Source: Nocardia alni (lineage in GTDB: Bacteria; Actinomycetota; Actinomycetes; Mycobacteriales; Mycobacteriaceae). Taken from it: a DNA stretch of 40,641 nt. This document shows positions 1-9,039 of the stretch, piece by piece; position 1 is the stretch's first letter; the number at the start of each line of letters is the position of its first letter. The DNA is taken from contig NZ_JAGPOX010000089.1 in NCBI RefSeq assembly GCF_019038435.1, positions 1-40,641 of the forward strand, written 5' to 3'. The position numbers were made by a program, and so were the translations under genes. The notes beneath the pieces are model-generated. The model worked only from the letters and a program-made list of their open reading frames with translations. It did no database searches and had not been told where the DNA came from.

Positions 1-33
1 CTCGACCCCTGGGCCGCCGACCGAACCGCCTGA
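1..33 (+). CDS. C-terminal end of an upstream gene (partial)
   Basis: Frame 1 is open from the window edge and stops at TGA 31-33, reading LDPWAADRTA. Codons have G or C at most third positions, as in the gene that follows. Only ten residues are visible, so no function can be given; the next gene starts 64 bases later on the same strand and may be in the same operon. Confidence 0.35.
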   Translation, partial: LDPWAADRTA

Positions 34-97
34 CCCCTCCCGGTTCGCGCGACACCACGACGCGTACCACGCACACGACCACTGGAGACGACAGTCC

Positions 98-2335
98 ATG
101 ACCGACGACGAGATCGGCCGCGAAACCGCCGCCGCGCTCCGCACCACCCTCCAGGTAGCGGGCCTGCTGGCCGAACACTGGAGTCGCACCCGCGAGGCAC
201 GCGCTCGCGAAGCCACCGCCCGCCACCACGCCGCCGCCCGCCACACCGAACGCCGGCTACAGGCCGAACGCCGCACCGTCGAAACCTATCTCCGCGCCAC
301 CCGCACCCGCGAATGGTGGGCCACCGCGACCCGAGCCCACATCACCGAAGCATGGTGCACCGCACGCCAATGGGAAACACACTCAACGCTCGCCGCCGAC
401 ACCCTCCGGCGCCTGGACGGCCAGATCCGCGAACGCTACGGCATCGACCTCACACACACCGTGCCCGCGACCGCCCCCGCTGACCCGACCGCCATCAGCC
501 ACCTGCTCGACAGAGCAGCATGGCGACACGCCACCCACACCGACAACCCCGACACCACCATTCACGACCACACTGAACACCTTGCCGCACAAGCGCTGTA
601 CGCCCTGGTCGCCAAACATTCCAACGCCACTACCGCTTACCGCGAAACCGGCAACCACGCGGCTTTCACCAATGCCGGCATCGCGGAAGCGGGCCTGAAC
701 GCCCTGGGCGAACCCGGAGCGGCGTGGCTGCGGGAATTCGACCGTGACCCGCATTTGGCCTACGCCCGCGTCCTGATCGCCCCCGACACCCCCACCCGCC
801 TCGCACTCCACGACAGCGCGCAACGACTACACCAACTCGACAACGAAACCCACCACGACGACACTCAACGCGCCGAACACCTCGCCGCGCTCGACCAGCT
901 CGGCGAACCCGGCCGCCTCTGGCTCGACACCTGGCGAACCGATCCGGCAACCGCCTACGAGCGTGTCCTGCACAACCCCCACCTCCAGCAAGAACTAGCC
1001 ACCAGAGCCGAGAACATGTTCAACACCCAGCAGCGGGCCGCCGAGGCGGCACTACGTGAGCGCTCCGGGAACAAATGGTTCGCCACCGCCGGGCGCGCGG
1101 AGATCTTGCGCGCCTGGGACACCGCGCGAACCTGGCGCGAGCACTCGCCACTCGCCGCCACCACCCACGACCGCCTCAACGACCTGATCCTCACCCGATT
1201 CGGTGTGGACCTCACCGCACACGACGATGCCGAGGTCGACCGGGTCAGCGAGATGATCGACCACGCGGCCTGGCGAGTAGCCGCCGCCAAAATGGACACC
1301 ACTGTACTGGAAGCCGCCGAAGCCGAAACCCAAGCACAGCAGCGTCACGAACGCGACCAGCTCTACCAGCTGGTGACCGAACACGCCGAGGCCACCGCCG
1401 AATACCGGGCGCACGGCGACAACCAGCAGGATGCCACCCGCACCGATCCCGGCCGCGACCAGCGGGCCGCCGCGATCGGCACCGCGGAGATCCGGCTGCG
1501 GGACCTCGGCCCGGCCGGGCAGCAGTGGGTGCGGGAGTTCGACACCGACCCGCACCGCGCGTACGCCCGCGTCCTGATCGCACCCGACCCCCTAACCCGC
1601 CGCCACCTGCACGCCGCCGTGCAACAACTCCACGACAGCGACCTCATCGGCCCCACCCGCACACCCCGGCCCACCCGCGAACAAGCCATCGCCGCCGTGG
1701 AAGCCACCGGCGAACCAGGCCAACGCTGGCTGAACCGATGGCACATCAACCCGCACACCGCCATCGCAAAAATCCTCGAAGACCCTTACACCGCAACAGA
1801 AATCAAACAAACGCCGGCGCCAACCGCGAGACGAAAGACCAACAGACGCACCACCGCGCGCCGTGGTCCGGACCGACACGAACGCGCACCACGTCCCCGG
1901 ACACCGTCCTGGACGGCAACCGATCTCGAGGAAGCCCGCGCCTGGCTGGGGAAACACGATCCGGAATGGCTCTCGGTGCGGGCCTGGAAACTCCGAAACA
2001 TGCCCACCGAATACGGACGGGACAGCGTCCACGAATCCATCGTGGACCGCCACCACCGGGCCACCCACCCCGACCCAGCCATCCGCGAAACCGTCCGCCT
2101 CTCCGGCATCACCGACCACAACGACACCGACCGCAGCACAGCCATCCGCGCCCAACTAGACGACCGCAACGTATCCCCTGCCCTGCAACGCATCCGGATG
2201 AACCTCGAACAAGACAACGCCGTCCCCCTGAACGCAGTCATCACGAAAACACCCGGCGCCCCAACAGATCACGACACCACGTCACCAGATCTCGAACCAA
2301 CCCGCGAACAGCAGGAATACGGACACGAACGCTGA
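98..2335 (+). CDS. Large helical protein with an internal duplication, function unknown
   Basis: 745 residues, almost entirely polar and predicted helical from composition (Ala, Arg, Glu, His rich). The ATG at 98 has GGAG at 84-87. Residues about 69-296 and 323-563 are two diverged copies of one unit. Each opens with a W-x-A-T-x-x-R-A-x-I-x-x-A-W block and contains E-F-D-x-D-P-H-x-A-Y-A-R-V-L-I-A-P. Each ends in a G-E-P-G-x-x-W-L segment followed by a V-L/I-L-x-x-P/D-P motif. A basic linker (about 575-610) leads to a C-terminal part of about 130 residues. There is no signal peptide or membrane segment. It is not a relaxase or ATPase by visible motifs. Its place beside element genes suggests an element-borne protein; the role is not known. 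Confidence that it is a real gene is high. Confidence 0.85.
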   Translation: MTDDEIGRETAAALRTTLQVAGLLAEHWSRTREARAREATARHHAAARHTERRLQAERRTVETYLRATRTREWWATATRAHITEAWCTARQWETHSTLAADTLRRLDGQIRERYGIDLTHTVPATAPADPTAISHLLDRAAWRHATHTDNPDTTIHDHTEHLAAQALYALVAKHSNATTAYRETGNHAAFTNAGIAEAGLNALGEPGAAWLREFDRDPHLAYARVLIAPDTPTRLALHDSAQRLHQLDNETHHDDTQRAEHLAALDQLGEPGRLWLDTWRTDPATAYERVLHNPHLQQELATRAENMFNTQQRAAEAALRERSGNKWFATAGRAEILRAWDTARTWREHSPLAATTHDRLNDLILTRFGVDLTAHDDAEVDRVSEMIDHAAWRVAAAKMDTTVLEAAEAETQAQQRHERDQLYQLVTEHAEATAEYRAHGDNQQDATRTDPGRDQRAAAIGTAEIRLRDLGPAGQQWVREFDTDPHRAYARVLIAPDPLTRRHLHAAVQQLHDSDLIGPTRTPRPTREQAIAAVEATGEPGQRWLNRWHINPHTAIAKILEDPYTATEIKQTPAPTARRKTNRRTTARRGPDRHERAPRPRTPSWTATDLEEARAWLGKHDPEWLSVRAWKLRNMPTEYGRDSVHESIVDRHHRATHPDPAIRETVRLSGITDHNDTDRSTAIRAQLDDRNVSPALQRIRMNLEQDNAVPLNAVITKTPGAPTDHDTTSPDLEPTREQQEYGHER

Positions 2336-2584
2336 CCCATTGACGACGGTAGCGAACCGTAACGTGGCTCATCGGTCGCCCAAACGATCATGTACCCCGT
2401 CACCAGGGGGCCTCCGCACCAGCGCCAGTACAACGCGAGACACGCGTACCGATCGCCTTCGCACCATGCTCCCACACGGGTAGGCCGAGTACATTTCCAG
2501 GTTGAGTCGTCAGTGCTGGCCTTCGGCCAGGAGCGCAGTTCGCCTGGTACGCTGCTGCGTTCGCGCGCATCGCAGCACCAGACG

Positions 2585-2797
2585 ATGGGCTATCTGCAGG
2601 AAGCAACGGGCTGGTGTGGCTTCTGCTCGCGACCGAACCCGCCCAAGAACCCGCCGATGCTCTGCGCGTCCTGCGGGGAGCTGCGCTGTCACGCCGGGCT
2701 CGGAGTGTGCTCGCGATGCTTGCCCGAACACCACGAAACCATGGTTCAGTGGGCCATGATCATCCTGATGCGGCGTCGCTTCGCCCTCACTAACTGA
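2585..2797 (+). CDS. Small cysteine-rich zinc-ribbon-like protein
   Basis: 70 residues from ATG 2585. It contains C-G-F-C, C-A-S-C, a single Cys in LRCHAG, and C-S-R-C followed by HH, a pattern typical of a small double zinc ribbon or treble clef. No catalytic motif is visible. The frame is open further upstream to 2390, but the upstream part has no conserved look and the zinc-ribbon part is complete from 2585, so the shorter form is preferred. No strong ribosome site precedes 2585, so the start is uncertain. Similar tiny Cys4-Cys4 proteins occur in actinobacteria with unknown roles. Confidence 0.5.
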   Translation: MGYLQEATGWCGFCSRPNPPKNPPMLCASCGELRCHAGLGVCSRCLPEHHETMVQWAMIILMRRRFALTN

Positions 2798-3022
2798 TCA
2801 GTTCGTACACGGGCACTCACAAGACAGACGCTTGAGTCGAAGTTGTCGCGCGCACTCACTGCTTGCGGTACAAGGTGGGGGAGTGCAGAATTGGGCTTAC
2901 ACCAAGGTAGATCGTTGGCGAACTGGACTGCAGGTATCGCAAGTTGCAGGTAGTGCGGTTGGAGGCGTTGCTACAGCAACTGGTCGTGCAGGGCAATCCG
3001 CTGTTCGGGCGAGGTCGGGGGG

Positions 3023-3343
3023 ATGGATTCTGTGAGCACAGCAGTGAAGCGCGGGATCGCGGCGGGAGCGACAGTAGTGATCGCTGCCGCTGTCAATGTA
3101 GCAACCGGGGTGTTGACTCAGCACTGGGCGATCGCCTGGTGGGCCGCGACCGCCGCCCTCGTTGTTGTTGGGGCCGGACTGCAAGCATGGCTGACGATTG
3201 CGGATCGCACCAAAAACGAGGTTGGTGGTGACTCGCATGCGGCAGCCACTGTCCAGCAACGGGTTACAGCGTCAGGATACGCACGAGTGAATCAGGCAGG
3301 CCGCGACTTGACCATTACCGAGAAGCCGAAGGACAAGCATTAG
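3023..3343 (+). CDS. Small two-helix membrane protein with C-terminal NQAGRD motif; candidate effector
   Basis: 106 residues. Two hydrophobic helices are visible at about residues 11-31 and 36-58, followed by a short polar linker and then a C-terminal motif at residues 79-100 (QRVTASG, VNQAGRDLTITE). The same motif is found at residues 19-40 of the next protein, which starts 3 bases after this stop codon. In known fungal and bacterial amyloid-signalling pairs a membrane-active or enzymatic effector carries the motif at its C-terminus and the adjacent NLR-like receptor carries it at its N-terminus; this arrangement matches. Inference: oligomerized receptor templates this protein, which then damages the membrane. 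The start could also be GTG 3032 (residue 4), better spaced from the G-run at 3017-3022. The gene is real with good confidence; its effector role is inferred. Confidence 0.75.
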   Translation: MDSVSTAVKRGIAAGATVVIAAAVNVATGVLTQHWAIAWWAATAALVVVGAGLQAWLTIADRTKNEVGGDSHAAATVQQRVTASGYARVNQAGRDLTITEKPKDKH

Positions 3344-3466
3344 TTCATGGGCGAACCCGATGCTCCCGACTTGCCAGGGCATTCTGAAGTTCCTACACAT
3401 CAAAGGGTCACGGCGTCCGGGCATGCGCAGGTGAATCAGGCGGGCCGCGACCTGACCATCACTGAA
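3257..3466 (+). repeat. Paired short protein motif shared by adjacent genes
   Basis: Bases 3257-3322 encode residues 79-100 of the small membrane protein, and bases 3401-3466 encode residues 19-40 of the NACHT protein. Eighteen or more of 22 residues are identical; the differences are at Y/H and R/Q in the middle. The flanking protein sequence is unrelated, so this is a selected motif and not a simple gene duplication. It resembles bacterial amyloid signalling sequences described near NLR-like genes, by eye only. Confidence 0.7.
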
Positions 3467-6400
3467 ATTTCACTGTTCAACCGACGAAGCTCGGTCACCG
3501 ACGCAGTTGTCGATCTGAGGCGGATGGTTGCGGAGCGGGAACGGACAGCGTCCCAGCAGTTACTGGGCGGCGGAGGGCAAGCCGACCGGGCCATCGACGT
3601 GCAATTCGAGTACATCCGGGCCAGGAGCCAAGCTGCAGTGGGTGCGGCCCGTGAGGGCACTCTGGCCGAGGTCGTAGACTACTTTCGTCGGCTGCAGCCT
3701 CGCCGAATGGTAATTACAGGGCCGGGCGGATCTGGCAAGACGGTTCTTGCGATAAAATTGATCTCTAGACTGATCGGTGATGATTCTGCGGGAGAGGCGG
3801 TGCCGGTACGTCTTTCAGCATCGTCCCTCGATATTGTTTCGAATGGCCAGAACCCCGAAAGTGAATGGTTGCAGGACTGGCTCATTCTGCATCTCCACCA
3901 AGTTTATGGTCTCTCGATGAAATCCTCGCGGAGCCTGGTGCAAGCACGCATGGTTTTGCCGGTCGTCGACGGCTTGGACGAAGTCGATGCCGACGAACGA
4001 CCCGGATTGACGTCTCGGGCTGCCCAGATCATTGTTGCTTGCAACGCATTCTTGGAACGCGACGGCGACAGCAAAGCCTCCGTGATCTTGACATGCCGAG
4101 ATGATCAGTATCAGGCGTTGGAGCAGGCAGGCGAATGGATGCTGGATTCCGCCCGGATTCAGCTTCAACCCGTCACAGTCGACGCCGCGGAGGCATTCCT
4201 GGCACGTCGCGCAAGGAACCCCGAATCCTGGGAGCCGGTCGTTGCAGCGATGCGCCACTCGTCCGGACCCATCGCCACGGCGTTAGCGACACCGTGGCGT
4301 TTGACGCTCGCAGCGACAGTTTACGAACCGGTCAATCGAGTTAGCGGGCCTCGTCGGTATCCCAATGAACTACTTGACGATAGCCTCGATACTCCGGACA
4401 AGATTCGTGACCACTTGCTCGGCTTGCTCATCCCCGCAGCGGAGGAGCTTTATCGCGATCATCGGCACCCTGATCGGTACTCGGCCGACAGGGTTAGTCG
4501 CGGGCTAAGCGTACTCGCGGATTATCTAGAGCATAACCTGCCGACAAGGACTCGTCCCGCGCGGATTCTCCATGGCCGGGTATTATCAGGAACCGATATT
4601 GTTCTACATGATCTTTGGCCGCTGTCCGGATTTGTGGCACCCAGGGTAGTCGTTTCCGCATTGAAGTTATTCGTGTGGTTTCCGTTATTTATCTGGATCG
4701 CCCAGAAATTTATAGTGCCTGTCTCGCTATCGCCAGCTGTATGGTTAATTATCCTCGTTTGCATCCCTCCGATTGTCCTGGGCGACATCGCTAATATTTT
4801 CGTGGAACCGGAACGTCCGGGCGGAGGATTATGGCCTATACCATCTCGCGCAAGACTGTTCACACATTTGCCAATTCGACGCAGTCGTCTAAGATTCGCT
4901 CTTGTGTTTGTCTTGGCGGCCGCGCTCGGTGTGATCGCCTGGCGGCTCACCCTGGTCGGCGCGATTGTAATCAGCCTCACTGTCGCACTGTCGGCAATAT
5001 TCAGGAAACTTGAACCCGGTGACAATCTGCGTGGCAAGCCCGGAAATATTGTCTTATGGAGCTTCATTACCTGGCCTTTGACCGGGATATTCGTCGGCAC
5101 CGCCTGTCTCATCATAGCCGAATTTGTCAATATTCCGCTAGGTCATGACGGTAGAGATCCAAGATTGGCATTTCTGGCTCTTCCGATGCTGATAGCCTAC
5201 TTGCCGGCAACTCTATACATGACACGATTTCATAATATCGGATGGTATTATGTCGCCCTTTTGGTGCTCACCCGTAGATCTCGAATCTGGCTGCCCTGGC
5301 AGCTGGATCGCTTTCTGCAGTGGTGCTATGGCGCCGGTTTGTTACGTCTCGCAGGCCCGGGCTACCAGTTTCGTCATCGGGAACTACAGGAGTACTTCGC
5401 GCGGGAGGCCGATCGCCGTGTGAGCAACCGGCAGGCTTCTACTCTGAGTCCTCAGGTGCGATACGACTCGGTGTCAACGATACGCAAGGCGTTACAGAAT
5501 GTATCGCGAGCGATCGCGATCGCAACTGTCGCCGTCATTTGCGGTTCGGCGTTGGCGAATGGTTCCGCACCCCTACCTATAATAGGACTTGTCGTAGCTA
5601 CCGTCGCCCTAATGGAGACTCTGGACACGGCGTCTACGGTGCGCGGGCTCGCGAGGTTCGCACAGGTGACAATGCTGATCACCTGCGCCGCCGGAGGCGG
5701 CTGGTTCGCAATGAGTCACCACTGCATTACACGGCGTGAACTCGGGATCGCCTCGGCCGCTGTCGCGTCGGTTGCAGTAAGTGTGACGGTGATGCGCGCT
5801 CGGGCTAGAATACCCTCGAATATAAGGCTACTCGCCGTTGGTAACGCTTCTCGCGATCCTTCCGTTGTGACGGCAGGCGCAGGTGTGATAATTAGCGCTA
5901 CAGTCTCTGTCGCGGCACTCGCCTTCAATACAGGTGGTTGGGCCTTGTTATGCAATGTGTACTGGGGTGGGTATTTCACCATTCGGCCCTTGGCGAAAAT
6001 CTACCTACACGGTAATCCGGGCGAACGGGCAACCGCCCCGACCGGGGTGTCGACTACACTGCAGAATACCCCGATAAGGCCGCGTTCGAGGAATCTATTC
6101 CCCCGGACCCTTCCTGTTTTACCTACCGCCAGCTACGGACGAGCGCCAGCGCCGAGCAAAATATCGAAAACAGTGAATGTCTGCACGGGTTGGGTGAACG
6201 ACATCAAGGCACTTTCATTCAGCACAGACTGGCGTCTGCTCGCCACCGCGAGCACGTTCGGATCCGTTCGTCTCTGGGATCCAATAACCTGCTTGCCGGT
6301 CTGTAAAGAACCCCTGGCAGGTCACTCCAAATTGATCTCCACCGTGGCGTTCAGGCACGACGGATATCTGCTCGCCGTCGGCGCTCAAGACGGAACAGTC

Positions 6401-7210
6401 CAGGTCTGGGACACCGATACCGGTACCCCCATCAGCAGCCCGGTTGGAAACTCCATTAAATCCGGAACTGGGCGGCTTCCCGTAGTGTTCAGTCCCGACG
6501 GGTACCTGCTTGCGGCCGCGAGTTGGGACAGAACCGTCCGGCTGTGGGACGTCACCACAGGTATGCAGGTCTGTAGGCAACTCACCGAACACACCAGCCG
6601 GGTCGTGTCGATGGCCTTCAATCCAAATGGAACTATGCTCGCCACCGCAGGCTATGACGGAACCGTGCGGCTATGGGACCCGGACACAGGTGAACCAATC
6701 GGCCATCCCCTCATAGGTCACCGCACAGGTCATACGGGAGATTGGGTCACTCTCGTGACATTCAGTCCTGACGGCCGCCTGCTTGCTACCGCTGGAGGTG
6801 ACCGGACCGTGCGGCTCTGGAGTACCGCCACCGGAACGCAAGTTGGCAACGCTCTCACGGGCCATCCCCGGCTAGCAGCGCCAGTGGTATTCAGTCCTGA
6901 CAGTCGACTGCTCGCAACCAGCTGCGACGACCGGACTGTGCGCCTGTGGAACACCACCACAACCGCACCAGTTGGCCAACCTCTCACCGGCCATACCAAA
7001 TGGATCGATGCCATAACGTTCCGGGCTGACGGTCACCTTCTTGCCACTGCGAGCTGGGACCGGACGGTACGACTATGGAACACTGCTACATATACGCTGG
7101 TCGGCGAACCCCTCACCGGCCATTCTCGCCTCAATTTGCCCGTCACTTTCAGCCGTGACGGGCGAATGCTCGCCATCGCAGACAACAAGAAGATTCGCCT
7201 GTGGCATTGA
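3347..7210 (+). CDS. NACHT/STAND NTPase with membrane segments and C-terminal WD40 repeats
   Basis: 1287 residues. N-terminal motif VTASG...NQAGRDLTITE at 19-40, shared with the preceding gene. NACHT NTPase: Walker A GPGGSGKT at 125-132, Walker B LPVVDGLDEV at about 204-213, and a sensor-like ILTCRDD near 247-253. Helical region with an F-R-H-R-E-L-Q-E-Y-F-A block typical of actinobacterial NACHT proteins, embedded between two hydrophobic blocks (about 434-625 and 720-890) with several membrane helices. From about 946 to the end there are eight WD40 units ending in RLWD/VWDT/RLWN-type strands. Family knowledge: STAND proteins sense a ligand with the repeat domain and oligomerize on ATP binding, often in phage defence or programmed death. 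Codons such as TTA and ATA are frequent in the middle of the gene, unlike its neighbours, suggesting transfer. It is the second gene of a two-gene unit. Confidence 0.9.
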   Translation: MGEPDAPDLPGHSEVPTHQRVTASGHAQVNQAGRDLTITEISLFNRRSSVTDAVVDLRRMVAERERTASQQLLGGGGQADRAIDVQFEYIRARSQAAVGAAREGTLAEVVDYFRRLQPRRMVITGPGGSGKTVLAIKLISRLIGDDSAGEAVPVRLSASSLDIVSNGQNPESEWLQDWLILHLHQVYGLSMKSSRSLVQARMVLPVVDGLDEVDADERPGLTSRAAQIIVACNAFLERDGDSKASVILTCRDDQYQALEQAGEWMLDSARIQLQPVTVDAAEAFLARRARNPESWEPVVAAMRHSSGPIATALATPWRLTLAATVYEPVNRVSGPRRYPNELLDDSLDTPDKIRDHLLGLLIPAAEELYRDHRHPDRYSADRVSRGLSVLADYLEHNLPTRTRPARILHGRVLSGTDIVLHDLWPLSGFVAPRVVVSALKLFVWFPLFIWIAQKFIVPVSLSPAVWLIILVCIPPIVLGDIANIFVEPERPGGGLWPIPSRARLFTHLPIRRSRLRFALVFVLAAALGVIAWRLTLVGAIVISLTVALSAIFRKLEPGDNLRGKPGNIVLWSFITWPLTGIFVGTACLIIAEFVNIPLGHDGRDPRLAFLALPMLIAYLPATLYMTRFHNIGWYYVALLVLTRRSRIWLPWQLDRFLQWCYGAGLLRLAGPGYQFRHRELQEYFAREADRRVSNRQASTLSPQVRYDSVSTIRKALQNVSRAIAIATVAVICGSALANGSAPLPIIGLVVATVALMETLDTASTVRGLARFAQVTMLITCAAGGGWFAMSHHCITRRELGIASAAVASVAVSVTVMRARARIPSNIRLLAVGNASRDPSVVTAGAGVIISATVSVAALAFNTGGWALLCNVYWGGYFTIRPLAKIYLHGNPGERATAPTGVSTTLQNTPIRPRSRNLFPRTLPVLPTASYGRAPAPSKISKTVNVCTGWVNDIKALSFSTDWRLLATASTFGSVRLWDPITCLPVCKEPLAGHSKLISTVAFRHDGYLLAVGAQDGTVQVWDTDTGTPISSPVGNSIKSGTGRLPVVFSPDGYLLAAASWDRTVRLWDVTTGMQVCRQLTEHTSRVVSMAFNPNGTMLATAGYDGTVRLWDPDTGEPIGHPLIGHRTGHTGDWVTLVTFSPDGRLLATAGGDRTVRLWSTATGTQVGNALTGHPRLAAPVVFSPDSRLLATSCDDRTVRLWNTTTTAPVGQPLTGHTKWIDAITFRADGHLLATASWDRTVRLWNTATYTLVGEPLTGHSRLNLPVTFSRDGRMLAIADNKKIRLWH

Positions 7211-7589
7211 GGAAATTAAGAATGCTCGGCCGCAACTCAAAACATGCTTCAGCTCGCATATTACATCAAATAGCCTGAAGTTCGATTACGCCGAACTGGA
7301 AGGATGAGAGCTTCGGGGAAAGAATCACCGAGGAGACGAATTCCGGGAGTCGCGCCGAAGACGTCTGGCCGTCGTCCAGAAGAAGACAAAGCCGGTCGCC
7401 TGCTGACTCGACGCAAGGGGCAGGCGGGGAACGACTTCGCGCGAGGCGATCAGTGGCACGGGATCCCCAGGCGACGCTGTTCTATCTCGCCGACCACCCC
7501 GACCCCACCTGACTGCCGGACCCATGACATTCCGGCGCCACTATGCACAGATTCGCGCGAAACATGACCCGGGGCCGGCACTTATTCCA
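7211..7589. other. No supported gene
   Basis: Short open frames exist on both strands but none combines a ribosome site, a coherent protein and actinobacterial codon bias. It may hold the terminator of the NACHT gene; no clear hairpin with a T-run was seen. Confidence 0.4.
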
Positions 7590-7838
7590 TTACAGCGCGT
7601 ATCTATTGGCTGGCTCCAGCAGAGCCGGACGGGCATGGCTGGAACGGGAAGCACGGCTGCGGGGCGTGGTACTCGTGGTGGTCACAATTTCGGCCGTCGG
7701 CGGCGTGTTCACCGTGGTCGACTGTTCGTCGGGGGCGCAGCTGTACAGGATTCCCCAGGCAGCTATCCAAAGGGCCAACATCGCCAGCGGGGATAGGAAG
7801 CACACTACTACCAGGAAGTAGATCTTACTCAGTTGCAT
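7590..7838 (-). CDS. Small membrane-anchored or secreted protein, unknown
   Basis: 82 residues. The N-terminus has a Lys at position 5 and then a hydrophobic run of about 25 residues (YFLVVVCFLSPLAMLALWIA), followed by a Thr/Ser/Arg-rich tail. This is a signal anchor or an uncleaved signal peptide. A good AAGGAG lies ten bases before the ATG on the minus strand, which is the main reason for choosing this strand over the overlapping plus-strand frame at 7543-7821. A Cys at 34 (YSCAPD) follows the hydrophobic stretch but is not a clean lipobox. No family recognised. It lies between the NACHT gene and another membrane protein, so a role with them is possible but unproven. Confidence 0.5.
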   Translation of the reverse strand: MQLSKIYFLVVVCFLSPLAMLALWIAAWGILYSCAPDEQSTTVNTPPTAEIVTTTSTTPRSRASRSSHARPALLEPANRYAL

Positions 7839-8315
7839 GACAGCCGGGCTCCTTCGTGAATACGTTGGCAGCCAAACATTTTCGCCATGCGCCGTGCCGG
7901 GAGGCGCGTATCAAACCCAGGGACAACAACGCAGGCCACGGGACGCTGACGAGCTCAAAGGCAATCGCCGCCGAGAAGAACCCTTTTAATAAACATGAAC
8001 AGGAGGCTACCGTCCATCAAACTTCCTCTCGCAGTGGCAAACTGGTTTCGTAGTCTCAAGCTTGTCGCGAGATCGAGTACTGCGTGGAGACTCTGAGGCA
8101 GTTCTTATCCCGAGCCCACAGAATCCACAGCCGTCTATCAGTAGTTGCCCGGATTGTGCCCATCCTGGCTATCCCTTAGCTGATCGGTGCACGCAGCGCA
8201 AGCTGATCCAGATCCTGTCCACCGACAGCTGCCTCATCGTCCACCACGTGGATCGTTCGCGAACCGCGGCCGATTCGATCTTTACTCTCGCCGATGCATA
8301 CGCAACGATCGGACG
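7839..8315. other. No supported gene
   Basis: The stretch between the divergent small membrane gene and the next membrane gene has mixed base composition, including an AT-rich patch around 7975-8000. It probably contains promoters for both. No RNA gene, repeat or convincing reading frame was seen. Confidence 0.4.
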
Positions 8316-8861
8316 ATGACGTCGGGGGCACCCGTCGGCAAACCACGAGGGCTCCCCCTGGAAATGGTTCGCTGGCATCTCAACAGAGAAGATCAAATCC
8401 GCACTACCGTCTGGACGCGCGCAGGCGCAGTACTGAGCACGAATGCGCTCGTTGTGGCCGGGACAGCACTGGCCTTCTCCATAGAGGATGCCAAACATCC
8501 CAGCGTCGCTGTCCTCTGCACCGCCTTCGGCGCTCTCCTGGCTGTGGCCGGATCGGTTATATCCGCATCGATCGCGCTAGTTACGATGCGTAACTGGCCC
8601 ATCCTTCCGATCGACAACGACGCATCAATACTTCACGCCTACCCCTATGTCCGCGAGCATTGGACGACGTTCGAGGACTTCCGCGAGTCGGTCATGAACC
8701 TCTCGCCAGAGCAACAGGTTCGAGGCGCTCTCGTCGAATTGTGGAAGACCACCAACCTGCACCGGTACCAGTATCTCAAGCTCCGCGTGGCGATGCGCTG
8801 CTTGATCACCGCAATCGGCTTCCTGCAAGCCACCGTGATCTTGGCTGCATTAGCCCGCTGA
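8316..8861 (+). CDS. Three-helix membrane protein, SLATT/Pycsar-effector-like layout
   Basis: 181 residues from ATG 8316. A longer in-frame start at 8187 adds a low-quality Arg/His-rich leader and was rejected. Membrane helices are at about 33-55, 65-92 and 160-180; a soluble segment of about 70 residues with L-S-P-E-Q-Q-V-R-G-A-L-V-E-L-W lies between the second and third. The layout (a charged helix N-R-E-D-Q-I-R-T running into a helical pair, then a helical cytosolic domain) resembles SLATT or PycTM effector membrane proteins of nucleotide-signalling defence, but no diagnostic motif was confirmed and no cyclase gene is adjacent. The ribosome site is weak. It lies 1.1 kb downstream of the NACHT unit on the same strand, which fits a defence-rich patch. 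Confidence 0.65.
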   Translation: MTSGAPVGKPRGLPLEMVRWHLNREDQIRTTVWTRAGAVLSTNALVVAGTALAFSIEDAKHPSVAVLCTAFGALLAVAGSVISASIALVTMRNWPILPIDNDASILHAYPYVREHWTTFEDFRESVMNLSPEQQVRGALVELWKTTNLHRYQYLKLRVAMRCLITAIGFLQATVILAALAR

Positions 8862-9039
8862 TTCCCAAAGCAGCCGCTCCGCATCACATCTCCTTGGCCA
8901 TCGCTCCTTGATCGGACTGATCCAGCAGGACCCCCGATCACCGAGGGATGCACCGAATAGTCGTTGGAATCCAAGCGAATGTAGTCGATCACGCGGCAGC
9001 CGCGCCGAGCGTCGCCTGGCGGTCCGCGGTGATCCGGTC

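Noticed and set aside
1075..2343. 422-residue plus-strand frame inside the first large gene
   Set aside because: Overlaps it in another frame, is Arg/Pro/His-rich as expected of a GC-rich shadow, and lacks a coherent protein.
7543..7821. 92-residue plus-strand frame with a hydrophobic centre
   Set aside because: The antisense gene at 7590-7838 has a better ribosome site and a proper signal-anchor; the plus frame's hydrophobic part mirrors it.
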